Shown: positions 43,282 to 51,494 of the stretch, piece after piece | How the letters are laid out: the number at the start of each line of letters is the position of its first letter | Position numbering within the stretch: the stretch's first letter is position 1 | DNA from: Streptomyces katrae | GTDB lineage: Bacteria; Actinomycetota; Actinomycetes; Streptomycetales; Streptomycetaceae | Length of the DNA stretch: 64,000 bases | NCBI RefSeq assembly: GCF_002028425.1 | Contig: NZ_CP020042.1 | Location: 5,741,560-5,805,559 of the forward strand | Reading direction: 5' to 3' | Made by a program: the position numbers and the translations under genes | The notes under the pieces: generated by a model | What the model was told of the DNA's origin: nothing | The model's database searches: none | The model's input: only the letters and a program-made list of their open reading frames with translations

Positions 43282-45738
43282 CTACAGCGCGGCCCCCGCC
43301 AGCACCGCGACCTCGGCCGGGAGCGCGGCGCCCGAACCGTCACGGCGCGGGTCCGGGGCCGGGAGCGCGGCCGGGGCGCCGTTCGCGGCGGCAGCGCGGG
43401 CCGGGGCGTTGCCCGCCCAGGCCAGCACCAGCACGTCCTCGCCCTTCAGGAACCGCTGGCAGCGCACACCGCCGGTGGCCCGGCCCTTGCGCGGGTACTG
43501 GTCGAAGGGGGTCAGCTTGCCCGAGCTCGGCGAGCCCTCGAGGGTCCCCTGCCCGCCCGCCACCGTGAACACCAGGGCGTCCCGGGCCGGGTCCACCGCC
43601 GAGAAGTGGATCACCTTGGCGTTCCCCGAGAGCTTGATGCCCGCCATACCGCCCGCCGGGCGGCCCTGGGGGCGCACCTGGGCGGCCGGGTAGCGCAGCA
43701 GCTGGGCGTCGTCGGTGATGAAGACCAGGTCCTCCTCGCCGGTGCGCAGCTCGACCGCGCCGATGATCCGGTCACCCTCCTTGAGGGTGATGACCTCCAG
43801 CTCGTCCTTGTTGGCCGGGTAGTCCGGCACGACCCGCTTGACCACGCCCTGCTCGGTGCCCAGGGCCAGGCCCTGCGAGGACTCGTCCAGCGAGGTCAGG
43901 CAGACCACCGTCTCGTCGGCCTCCAGCCCGGAGACGAACTCCGAGACCGGGGCCCCGCCCGCCAGGTTCGGCGCGGCGTGCGTGTCGGGCAGCTGCGGCA
44001 GGTCGATCACCGACAGCCGCAGCAGGCGCCCGTAGGAGGTCACCACGCCCACATCGGCCCGGGCGGTCGCGGCCACCTGGGAGACGATCAGGTCGTGCTT
44101 GGCGCGGGCGGCGCCCTCGTCCGCCGCCGGCGGCTCGGCGTTCGCCGTACGGGCCAGCAGGCCCGTGGACGACAGCAGCACCCGGCAGGGGTCGTCCGCG
44201 ACCTCCAGCGGCACGGCGGCCACGGCCGTACCCGCCGACTCCAGCAGCACGGTACGGCGCGGGGTCCCGAACTTCTTGGCGACCGACGCCAGTTCCGAGG
44301 AGACCAGCTTGCGCAGCTCCGCGTCCGAATCCAGGATCCGGGTCAGCTCCTCGATCTCCGCGGTCAGCCGGTCGCGCTCGGACTCCAGCTCGATCCGGTC
44401 GAAGCGGGTGAGCCGGCGCAGCGGGGTGTCCAGGATGTACTGGGTCTGGATCTCGCTCAGCGAGAAGCGCTCCATCAGGCGCTCCTTGGCCTGGGCGGAG
44501 TTGTCGCTGTCACGGATGAGGCGGATGACCTCGTCGATGTCGAGGAGGGCCACCAGCAGGCCCTCGACCAGGTGCAGCCGGTCGCGCCGCTTGCCGCGGC
44601 GGAACTCGCTGCGCCGGCGCACGACCTCGAAGCGGTGGTCCAGGTAGACCTCCAGCAGCTCCTTCAGACCCATCGTCAGGGGCTGCCCGTCGACCAGTGC
44701 GACGTTGTTGATGCCGAAGGACTCCTCCATCGGCGTCAGCTTGTACAGCTGCTCCAGCACGGCCTCCGGGTGGAAACCGTTCTTGATCTCGATGACCAGG
44801 CGCAGGCCGTGCGCCCGGTCCGTGAGGTCCTTGACGTCGGCGATGCCCTGGAGCTTCTTCGAGCCGACCAGGTCCTTGATCTTCGCGATGACCTTCTCGG
44901 GGCCGACCGTGAAGGGCAGCTCGGTGACGACCAGGCCCTTGCGGCGGGCCGTCACGTCCTCCACGGAGACCGTCGCGCGGATCTTGAACGTGCCCCGGCC
45001 GCTCTCGTAGGCGTCCTTGATGCCGGACAGGCCCACGATCCGTCCGCCGGTGGGCAGGTCGGGGCCCGGGACGAAGCGCATCAGCGCCTCGAGGTCCGCC
45101 TCCGGGTAGCGGATCAGGTGGCGGGCGGCCGCGATGACCTCGCCGAGGTTGTGCGGGGCCATGTTCGTGGCCATGCCGACGGCGATCCCGGACGCGCCGT
45201 TGACCAGCAGGTTCGGGTAGGCGGCCGGCAGGGTGACGGGCTCGCGCTCCTGGCCGTCGTAGTTGGCGGTGAAGTCGACGGTGTCCTCGTCGATCGACTC
45301 CGTCATCAGCGACGTGGCGTCGGCCATCCGGCACTCGGTGTAACGCATCGCCGCCGGCGGGTCGTCGTTGCCGAGGGAGCCGAAGTTGCCGTGCCCGTCG
45401 ACCAGCGGCAGCCGCATCGAGAAGGGCTGGGCCATGCGCACGAGGGCGTCGTAGATCGACTGGTCCCCGTGCGGGTGCAGCTTGCCCATGACCTCGCCGA
45501 CGACGCGGGCGCACTTCACGTACCCGCGGTCGGGGCGCAGGCCCATCTCGCTCATCTGGTAGACGATGCGCCGGTGCACCGGCTTCATGCCGTCCCGGGC
45601 GTCCGGCAGGGCCCGGGAGTAGATCACCGAGTACGCGTACTCGAGGAAGGAGCCCTGCATTTCGTCGACGACGTCGATGTCGAGGATCCTCTCCTCGAAA
45701 TCCTCCGGCGGCGGGGTCTTCGTGCTGCGGCGGGCCAT
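43282..45738 (-). CDS. parC: DNA topoisomerase IV subunit A (second GyrA paralogue)
   Basis: Breakage-rejoining subunit of a type IIA topoisomerase, 818 residues, partner of the B subunit at 24317-26434. The winged-helix core includes [35 protein letters not shown] and the catalytic Tyr in [10 protein letters not shown]; the coiled gate has [15 protein letters not shown]; the C-terminal half has six-bladed beta-pinwheel repeats. It is probably the decatenase needed for chromosome segregation. ATG 45738 has GGAG 11 nt upstream. It is divergent from the M16 peptidase genes and ends at a hairpin. Both topoisomerase IV genes lie in this window but about 17 kb apart and in opposite directions. Confidence 0.93.
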   Translation of the reverse strand: MARRSTKTPPPEDFEERILDIDVVDEMQGSFLEYAYSVIYSRALPDARDGMKPVHRRIVYQMSEMGLRPDRGYVKCARVVGEVMGKLHPHGDQSIYDALVRMAQPFSMRLPLVDGHGNFGSLGNDDPPAAMRYTECRMADATSLMTESIDEDTVDFTANYDGQEREPVTLPAAYPNLLVNGASGIAVGMATNMAPHNLGEVIAAARHLIRYPEADLEALMRFVPGPDLPTGGRIVGLSGIKDAYESGRGTFKIRATVSVEDVTARRKGLVVTELPFTVGPEKVIAKIKDLVGSKKLQGIADVKDLTDRAHGLRLVIEIKNGFHPEAVLEQLYKLTPMEESFGINNVALVDGQPLTMGLKELLEVYLDHRFEVVRRRSEFRRGKRRDRLHLVEGLLVALLDIDEVIRLIRDSDNSAQAKERLMERFSLSEIQTQYILDTPLRRLTRFDRIELESERDRLTAEIEELTRILDSDAELRKLVSSELASVAKKFGTPRRTVLLESAGTAVAAVPLEVADDPCRVLLSSTGLLARTANAEPPAADEGAARAKHDLIVSQVAATARADVGVVTSYGRLLRLSVIDLPQLPDTHAAPNLAGGAPVSEFVSGLEADETVVCLTSLDESSQGLALGTEQGVVKRVVPDYPANKDELEVITLKEGDRIIGAVELRTGEEDLVFITDDAQLLRYPAAQVRPQGRPAGGMAGIKLSGNAKVIHFSAVDPARDALVFTVAGGQGTLEGSPSSGKLTPFDQYPRKGRATGGVRCQRFLKGEDVLVLAWAGNAPARAAAANGAPAALPAPDPRRDGSGAALPAEVAVLAGAAL

Positions 45739-45970
45739 CGCTGCGGCGCTCCTAACCAAGATCGGGGGGTGGTACGTGCTGGGGTGTGCGACGGGGTCGA
45801 CGCGGACCATTGTGGCCCCAGGCACCGACAACGCCGACTCCGACCCTGGCGAGCACCCCCTGGACGGAGCCCTCGGGGGAGTGAGGGCCGGGAACTTCTC
45901 CGCGCACCTGCGCGCTTGCATACAGTGGCAGGTCGATAAGAAATCTCTGCATCGCGATCGAAGGGACCAC

Positions 45971-47323
45971 ATGCCCATGGGTCACACGGCCACAGCTCAG
46001 GCCGGCTCCGGCGGCCTGACAGCGACCGAGCACCGGCTGGCCAACGGCCTGCGCGTGGTGCTGTCCGAGGACCACCTCACCCCGGTCGCCGCCGTCTGCC
46101 TCTGGTACGACGTCGGCTCGCGCCACGAAGTCAAGGGGCGGACCGGTCTGGCTCACCTCTTCGAGCACCTGATGTTCCAGGGATCGGCGAGCGTACCGGG
46201 CAACGGGCACTTCGAGCTCGTCCAGGGCGCTGGCGGCTCGCTGAACGGCACCACCAGCTTCGAGCGCACGAACTACTTCGAGACGATGCCGGCCCACCAG
46301 CTGGAGCTCGCCCTGTGGCTGGAGGCGGACCGCATGGGCTCGCTGCTGGCCGCCCTGGACGAGGAGTCCATGGAGAACCAGCGCGACGTCGTCAAGAACG
46401 AGCGCCGCCAGCGCTACGACAACGTCCCGTACGGCACGGCCTTCGAGCGCCTGACGGCCCTCGCCTACCCCGAGGGCCACCCGTACCACCACACCCCGAT
46501 CGGCTCCATGGCCGACCTGGACGCCGCCTCCCTCGAGGACGCCCGGAACTTCTTCCGCACGTACTACGCGCCCAACAACGCCGTCCTGTCGGTCGTGGGC
46601 GACATCGACCCCGAGCGCACCCTCGCCTGGATCGAGAAGTACTTCGGCAGCATCCCGGCGCACGACGGCAAGCAGCCGCCCCGCGACGGCACCCTCCCCG
46701 AGACCATGGGCGGGCAGCTGCGCGAGGAGATCGTCGAGGAGGTCCCTGCCCGCGCGCTGATGGCGGCCTACCGCCTCCCGCACGACGGCACCCGCGCGTG
46801 CGACGCGGCCGACGTGGCGTTGACGATCCTCGGCGGGGGCGAATCCTCCCGCCTGCACAACCGCCTGGTCCGCCGCGACCAGAGCGCCGTCGCGGCCGGT
46901 TTCGGCCTGCTGCGGCTGGCCGGCGCGCCCTCCCTGGGCTGGCTGGACGTCAAGACCTCCAGCGGTGTCGAGGTGCCCGCCATCGAGGCGGCCGTGGACG
47001 AGGAGCTCGCCCGGTTCGCCGCCGAGGGACCCACCGCCGACGAGATGGAGCGCGCTCAGGCGCAGCTCGAGCGCGAGTGGCTGGACCGGCTGGGCACCGT
47101 CGCCGGCCGCGCCGACGAACTGTGCCGCTTCGCGGTGCTGTTCGGCGACCCGCAGCTGGCGCTGACCGCCGTCGGGCGCGTCCTGGACGTCACCGCCGAG
47201 GAGGTGCAGGCCGTGGCCGCCGCCCGGCTGCGCCCCGACAACCGCGCGGTCCTGGTCTACGAGCCGCTGGCCGGCGCCGAAGAGAACGACGAGAGCGACG
47301 AGAACGAGGGGGCGGAGCAGTGA
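45971..47323 (+). CDS. M16 family zinc peptidase, catalytic subunit
   Basis: A 450-residue M16 (pitrilysin/processing-peptidase) protein. The inverted zinc motif HLFEH is at about residue 63-67 (GLAHLFEHLMFQG) and the third ligand Glu lies in SMENQRDVVKNERRQ near residue 140. The C-terminal half resembles a non-catalytic M16 module. Secretion signals are absent, so it is probably cytosolic. GAAGGG precedes ATG 45971; ATG 45977 is an alternative. It overlaps the next M16 gene by GTGA. Two-subunit M16 peptidases, with one catalytic and one inactive chain, act as heterodimers, as expected here. Substrates are unknown. Confidence 0.93.
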   Translation: MPMGHTATAQAGSGGLTATEHRLANGLRVVLSEDHLTPVAAVCLWYDVGSRHEVKGRTGLAHLFEHLMFQGSASVPGNGHFELVQGAGGSLNGTTSFERTNYFETMPAHQLELALWLEADRMGSLLAALDEESMENQRDVVKNERRQRYDNVPYGTAFERLTALAYPEGHPYHHTPIGSMADLDAASLEDARNFFRTYYAPNNAVLSVVGDIDPERTLAWIEKYFGSIPAHDGKQPPRDGTLPETMGGQLREEIVEEVPARALMAAYRLPHDGTRACDAADVALTILGGGESSRLHNRLVRRDQSAVAAGFGLLRLAGAPSLGWLDVKTSSGVEVPAIEAAVDEELARFAAEGPTADEMERAQAQLEREWLDRLGTVAGRADELCRFAVLFGDPQLALTAVGRVLDVTAEEVQAVAAARLRPDNRAVLVYEPLAGAEENDESDENEGAEQ

Positions 47324-48711
47324 GCGACACCGCAGCCGTCACGATGACCTTCCACCCACGTCCGGAGGCCGGTGAGGCCAAGCCGTGGGCCTTCCCCGCC
47401 CCCGAGCGCTCCACCCTGGGCAACGGGCTGACCCTGCTGCGCTGCCACCGCCCCGGCCAGCAGGTCGTCGCGGTCGAGGTCAACCTCGCGGCCCCGCTCG
47501 ACGCCGAGCCCGCGGGCCTCGACGGCGTGGCCACGATCATGGCCCGCGCCCTGTCGGAGGGCACCGACAAGCACTCCGCCGAGGAGTTCGCCGCCGAGCT
47601 GGAGCGCTGCGGCGCCACCCTCGACGCCCACGCCGACCACCCCGGCGTGCGCGTCTCCCTGGAGGTCCCGGCCTCCCGCCTGCCCAAGGCGCTCGGACTG
47701 CTCGCCGAGGCGCTGCGCGCGCCCGCGTTCGACGACGGCGAGGTCGCCCGGCTGGTGCGCAACCGGCTCGACGAGATCCCGCACGAGCAGGCCAACCCGC
47801 AGCGCCGGGCGGCCAAGGAGCTCTCCAAGGAGCTCTTCCCGGCCACGCTGCGCATGTCCCGCCCGCGCCAGGGCACGGAGGAGACGGTCGCCCGGATCGA
47901 CTCCGCCGCCGTACGCGCCTTCTACGAGGCCCACGTACGCCCCGCCACCGCCACCGTGGTGATCGTCGGCGACCTGACCGGCATCGACCTGGACGCCGCC
48001 CTGGCCGACACCCTGGGCGCCTGGACGGGGGACACCGCCGCCCCCCTGCCGGTGCCGCCGGTGACGGCCGACGACACGGGCCGCGTGATCATCGTGGACC
48101 GGCCCGGCGCGGTCCAGACGCAGCTGCTGATCGGCCGGATCGGCCCGGACCGGCACGACATCGTCTGGGCCCCGCAGGTCCTGGGCACGTACTGCCTGGG
48201 CGGCACCCTGACCTCCCGTCTGGACAAGGTGCTGCGCGAGGAGAAGGGCTACACCTACGGCGTGCGCGCCTTCGCCCAGGTGCTGCGCTCGACGGCCGAC
48301 GGCAAGGGAGCCTCGATGCTCGCCATCAGCGGCTCGGTGGACACCCCCAACACCGGCCCGGCGCTGGAGGACCTGTGGCAGGTGCTGCGCACCCTCGCCG
48401 CCGAGGGCCTGACGGACGCCGAGCGCGACGTGGCGGTGCAGAACCTGGTGGGCGTGGCCCCGCTGAAGTTCGAGACGGCCGCCTCGGTCGCCGGGACCCT
48501 GGCGGACCAGGTGGAGCAGGAGCTGCCGGACGACTACCAGGCGCGGCTGTACGCGCGGCTGGCCGAAACCGGTACGGCGGAGGCCACTTCGGCGGTGGTG
48601 AGCGCCTTCCCGGTGGACCGGCTGGTCACCGTCCTGGTGGGCGACGCGGCGCAGATCGAGGAGCCGGTGCTGGCCCTCGGGATCGGTGAGGTCACGGTCG
48701 TCACCAACTGA
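47320..48711 (+). CDS. M16 family peptidase, partner subunit without zinc motif
   Basis: A 463-residue M16-fold protein translationally coupled to the catalytic subunit (GTG 47320 within the GTGA overlap). At the position of the zinc motif it has GLDGVATIMARALSEGT, with no HxxEH, so it cannot bind catalytic zinc. The late motif EEKGYTYGVRAFAQ and LTSRLDKVLREE are typical of the substrate-binding M16 half. It is the likely inactive partner of the upstream protein. A strong hairpin terminator follows 43 bases after the stop. Its target is unknown. Confidence 0.92.
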   Translation: MSDTAAVTMTFHPRPEAGEAKPWAFPAPERSTLGNGLTLLRCHRPGQQVVAVEVNLAAPLDAEPAGLDGVATIMARALSEGTDKHSAEEFAAELERCGATLDAHADHPGVRVSLEVPASRLPKALGLLAEALRAPAFDDGEVARLVRNRLDEIPHEQANPQRRAAKELSKELFPATLRMSRPRQGTEETVARIDSAAVRAFYEAHVRPATATVVIVGDLTGIDLDAALADTLGAWTGDTAAPLPVPPVTADDTGRVIIVDRPGAVQTQLLIGRIGPDRHDIVWAPQVLGTYCLGGTLTSRLDKVLREEKGYTYGVRAFAQVLRSTADGKGASMLAISGSVDTPNTGPALEDLWQVLRTLAAEGLTDAERDVAVQNLVGVAPLKFETAASVAGTLADQVEQELPDDYQARLYARLAETGTAEATSAVVSAFPVDRLVTVLVGDAAQIEEPVLALGIGEVTVVTN

Positions 48712-48754
48712 CCGGAGGCCGGCCGGCAACTGACCGGTGACCGGCCTGTTTCGA

Positions 48755-48783
48755 GGGGCCCGGCGGAGCATCCGCCGGGCCCC
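48755..48783 (+). terminator. Strong hairpin terminator after the M16 operon
   Basis: GGGGCCCGGCGGA (48755-48767) pairs perfectly with TCCGCCGGGCCCC (48771-48783) around GCA and is followed by CTTTGTCCGTTT, T-rich for this genome. Confidence 0.85.
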
Positions 48784-48850
48784 CTTTGTCCGTTTGGTGG
48801 TGTGGTTTCAGGTATGCGGTGTGGCGTACGCAACAAATCCGCTCGTCTGT

Positions 48851-48880
48851 TTGGCGATTGACTGATGATCCGCCTAGCGT
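48851..48880 (+). promoter_or_regulatory. Candidate promoter of the M23 peptidase
   Basis: TTGGCG (48851-48856) and TAGCGT (48875-48880) are spaced by 18 bases, suitable for a housekeeping-type promoter. Transcription would begin just before the riboswitch. Confidence 0.5.
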
Positions 48881-48928
48881 CAGGCGTGCTGTCCGTCAGT
48901 TGTGCCAGCCGCACCCGCGGCACCGGGC

Positions 48929-49075
48929 AGCGATCGCCGAGTCCCCGTCAGGCGCGAGCCTGGGGAGCCGGGGACCCACATCAGTCCCTGGGGTGAATCG
49001 GACCGCCTCGCCAGAGGGGGGCCGTAGGAGACCTTCCTGCTCCGAACCCGTCAGCTAACCCGGTAGGCGAGAGGG
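48929..49075 (+). ncRNA. Cyclic-di-AMP riboswitch (ydaO/yuaA leader)
   Basis: The leader contains the highly conserved ydaO elements in order: GGGGACCCA (48970-48978), GGGGTGAATC (48990-48999), ACCTTCC (49031-49037), CCGAACCCGTCAGCTAACC (49042-49060) and GGTAGGCG (49062-49069). These match the cyclic-di-AMP riboswitch family. It lies directly before an M23 peptidase gene, the usual streptomycete setting for this class, where binding lowers expression of cell-wall hydrolases. The 5' boundary is approximate. The surrounding stretch 48712-49096 holds no gene: it contains a terminator, a promoter and this RNA. Confidence 0.93.
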
Positions 49076-49096
49076 AAGGAAAGGATCACCCCCGCC

Positions 49097-49903
49097 ATGG
49101 CGTTTGGCAGTCGTGCAGCCGGTTCCGGCAAGCACCGTGGTTCGAGCCGCATGAGCCGCAAGACCGCCGGCTACGCCGGCATAGCCGCCCTCGCCACCAC
49201 GGGCGTGGTCGGCACCCTGGCGGCCCCGGCCTTCGCCGCCGACTCCCACGGCGGCCCGTCCTTCGAGGACACCGGCGCCCTGAACGCGATCGTCGTCGCC
49301 GACGGCCTCCAGGACGACATCCAGGTCCAGGCCGAGACCCAGCAGACCGCCGCCGAGTCCGTTGCCGCCCAGGCGCAGGCCGAGGCCGACGCCAAGACGC
49401 GCGCCGCCGAGGCGAAGCGCATGGCCGAGGCCAAGGAGAAGGCCGAGCGCGAGGCCGCCGAGAAGGCCGCCCAGGAGGAGGCCCGCAAGCGCCTCAACAC
49501 CTTCGTGCTCCCGGTCGACGGCTCCTACGTCAGCACCCAGTACGGCGCGGGCGGCGGCATGTGGTCCTCCGGCAGCCACACGGGCGTCGACTTCCACGCC
49601 GACGAGGGCACGTCCGTCCACGCGGTGGGCGCGGGCACGATCGTCGAGGCCGGCTGGGGCGGCGCCTACGGCAACAACGTCGTGATCCGCCACAACGACG
49701 GCACCTACACCCAGTACGGCCACCTGATGTCGCTGAACGTCTCGGTCGGCGAGACGGTCACCGCGGGACAGCAGATCGGCCTGTCGGGCTCCACCGGCAA
49801 CTCCAGCGGCCCGCACCTGCACTTCGAGGCCCGCACCGGTGCCACGTACGGCACGGACATCAACCCGCTGGCCTACCTGCGCAACCACGGCGTCGGCATC
49901 TGA
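49097..49903 (+). CDS. Secreted M23 (LytM-type) peptidoglycan endopeptidase
   Basis: A 268-residue exported cell-wall hydrolase. The signal peptide ends after APAFAA (about residue 48), preceded by a hydrophobic run. A charged Ala/Glu/Lys-rich coiled coil fills about 70-135. The M23 domain at about 140-260 has the zinc ligands HTGVDFHA (first His, Asp) and SGPHLHFEAR (H-x-H), and QYGHLM. GGAAGGA lies upstream of ATG 49097. It is controlled by a cyclic-di-AMP riboswitch in its leader and followed by a very strong intrinsic terminator. It probably cuts peptide stems of the wall during growth or spore germination. Confidence 0.95.
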   Translation: MAFGSRAAGSGKHRGSSRMSRKTAGYAGIAALATTGVVGTLAAPAFAADSHGGPSFEDTGALNAIVVADGLQDDIQVQAETQQTAAESVAAQAQAEADAKTRAAEAKRMAEAKEKAEREAAEKAAQEEARKRLNTFVLPVDGSYVSTQYGAGGGMWSSGSHTGVDFHADEGTSVHAVGAGTIVEAGWGGAYGNNVVIRHNDGTYTQYGHLMSLNVSVGETVTAGQQIGLSGSTGNSSGPHLHFEARTGATYGTDINPLAYLRNHGVGI

Positions 49904-49923
49904 CGCAGGTTTCCACGTCCACG

Positions 49924-49960
49924 GAAGAAGGCCCCGGCTCCCAGAGCCGGGGCCTTCTTC
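49924..49960 (+). terminator. Intrinsic terminator after the M23 gene
   Basis: A perfect 17-bp stem (49924-49940 with 49944-49960) around CCA, followed by GTTTTCG. It is the clearest rho-independent terminator in the window. Confidence 0.92.
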
Positions 49961-50078
49961 GTTTTCGCCGTTTCCGTTTCCGATTTCCGGGCGTTCTCGG
50001 AAATCGAGCCGTGTTGCAATAGAGTCGCGGCACGATAGATGGAATCGAAACCCAGCGGAACCCAGCGGAGGTCCGGCC

Positions 50079-50744
50079 TTGCGTATTCCGGCGCACGCGG
50101 TGTGCACAGCGATTCGCGACGATATCGTCTCCGGATTCTTCGGCCCCGGCGGCCGGCTGACCGAGGAGGTGCTCGCCCGCCGGTACGGGGTCTCGCGGGT
50201 GCCGGTGCGCGAGGCGCTGCGCACGCTGGAGTCCGAGGGGTTCGTCACCACGCGGCGGCACGCGGGGGCCTGCGTGGCGGAGCCGGGCGAGCAGGAGGCC
50301 GCCGATCTGCTGGAGCTGCGGATGCTGCTGGAGCCGCTGGCCGCCTCGCGCGCCGCCCGGCGGCGGACGGATGCGCACCTGAAGGTGCTGCGGGGGCTGG
50401 TGCGGCTGGGCCAGGAGCGGGCCAGGCGGGGGCAGGGCGAGGACCTGCGGTCGCTGGGGAGCTGGTTCCACGAGACCCTGGCGCAGGCGTCCGGCAGCCC
50501 GGGGCTGATCGCGCTGCTGACGCAGACCCGGCACAAGATCGCCTGGATGTACGAGGTGGGGGCCCCGGCCCGGCCGGTGGACTCCTGGGCGGAACACGGG
50601 GCGCTGGTGGACGCGGTCGCGCGGGGGGACGCGGAGCGGGCGCGGGCGGTGGCCGCGCTGCATGCGGAGCGGGCGGTGGGGGTTTTCCGGCTCCGGGTGA
50701 GGAGTTTGCAACGTGCCGTAAACACGGGAGGTGGCCGGAATTAA
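50079..50744 (+). CDS. GntR family regulator (FadR/FCD type)
   Basis: A 221-residue regulator with a GntR winged helix (residues about 5-70: VSGFFGPGGRLTEEVLARRYGVSRVPVREALRTLE, cited in part) and an FCD effector domain (about 80-205) with LLEPLAASRAARRR and an FHETLAQASG segment near the metal site. The start is TTG 50079: GGAGG (50067-50071) lies 7 nt upstream and the conserved helix begins soon after. It is monocistronic, after the M23 terminator and facing ptsH across a bidirectional hairpin. The effector, by family an organic acid, and the targets are unknown; no obvious operator was seen. Confidence 0.9.
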   Translation: MRIPAHAVCTAIRDDIVSGFFGPGGRLTEEVLARRYGVSRVPVREALRTLESEGFVTTRRHAGACVAEPGEQEAADLLELRMLLEPLAASRAARRRTDAHLKVLRGLVRLGQERARRGQGEDLRSLGSWFHETLAQASGSPGLIALLTQTRHKIAWMYEVGAPARPVDSWAEHGALVDAVARGDAERARAVAALHAERAVGVFRLRVRSLQRAVNTGGGRN

Positions 50745-50942
50745 CGCCGGGCCCGTATAAAAGGGGCCGGGTCTGGCGGAATTCTATTCCGGTGGAGCGG
50801 GATGTGATTTCCGGTCGATTCCCGCTGCGGATGTTTCAGCACGGCGGGCTTTTCCCGACGGGATTGCGCTGCGGCGGCCGTCCGCGGGAGGCTGCCGGGC
50901 CTGGGGCCGGAGGCGGCGGGGGCGGCCCGGTACCGGAAACGA

Positions 50943-50982
50943 CGAAGCCGCGGTCCCCGGGGTGGTGGGGGCCGCGGCTTCG
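50943..50982. terminator. Bidirectional hairpin between the GntR and ptsH genes
   Basis: CGAAGCCGCGG (50943-50953) pairs with CCGCGGCTTCG (50972-50982), extended by a T-G pair and CCCC/GGGG, around an 8-base loop. The stretch 50745-50942 before it holds no supported gene. Confidence 0.8.
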
Positions 50983-51000
50983 GTGAAGGGTCGTGGCCGG

Positions 51001-51282
51001 TCAGACCGTTTCGGGGAGTTCCTCCAGGCCCTCCGCCACCAGCTTCGCGAGCCGGTCCAGCGCGGCCTCCGCGCCCTCGGCCTCGGACGCCAGGACGATC
51101 TCCTCGCCGCCCTGGGCGCCCAGGCCCAGGACCGCCAGCATCGACGCGGCGTTGACGGGGTCGCCGCCCGCCTTCGCGATGGTCACGGGGACGCCGGAAG
51201 CGGTCGTCGCGCGGACGAAGATCGAGGCGGGACGAGCGTGCAGGCCCTCGGCCCAGCCGACGTTGACGCGGCGCTCTGCCAT
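51001..51282 (-). CDS. ptsH: Phosphocarrier protein HPr
   Basis: A 93-residue phosphocarrier of the sugar phosphotransferase system; it passes phosphate from enzyme I to the sugar-specific EII proteins. The phospho-acceptor His is in GLHARPAS at residue 16 and the regulatory Ser region is NAASMLAVLGLGA (about 45-57). The C-terminus is regular. There is no enzyme I or EII gene beside it, as expected for streptomycetes, where ptsH stands apart. It faces the GntR gene across a shared terminator and is divergent from the Pat-like gene over 212 bases. Confidence 0.96.
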   Translation of the reverse strand: MAERRVNVGWAEGLHARPASIFVRATTASGVPVTIAKAGGDPVNAASMLAVLGLGAQGGEEIVLASEAEGAEAALDRLAKLVAEGLEELPETV

Positions 51283-51482
51283 GGTGATGCCCTTCAGGTT
51301 CTCGCGGTTGTCTAGACCAGTCTCTCACGTCACCCGGAATGCTCGGACCGACCTTCGGCCCGATCCCGCCGCCGTTCGGCCCTCATCAGCTTTGCACTGA
51401 TTTGCCCCGGCGCGCCTCATTCCCGGGCCCTGTGCCGTCCGGCCTGTCGGAGCCACCCGGCCACCTGGCCGGATCTTCCCCT

Positions 51483-51488
51483 TAGGCT
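51483..51488 (+). promoter_or_regulatory. -10 box TAGGCT of a leaderless gene
   Basis: TAGGCT lies 6 nt before ATG 51495, with no Shine-Dalgarno sequence, suggesting a leaderless mRNA. Confidence 0.5.
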
Positions 51489-51494
51489 GGCCTC

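Noticed and set aside
40066..45939. A 1957-codon open frame on the + strand over the CobW, Mrr-TerD and parC genes
   Set aside because: It is a shadow frame of high-G+C DNA: its residues are Arg/Pro/Gly-rich without family motifs, while the opposite strand encodes well-known proteins.
48786..49058. A 90-codon open frame across the riboswitch
   Set aside because: It overlaps conserved RNA elements of the cyclic-di-AMP riboswitch, which explain the conservation.
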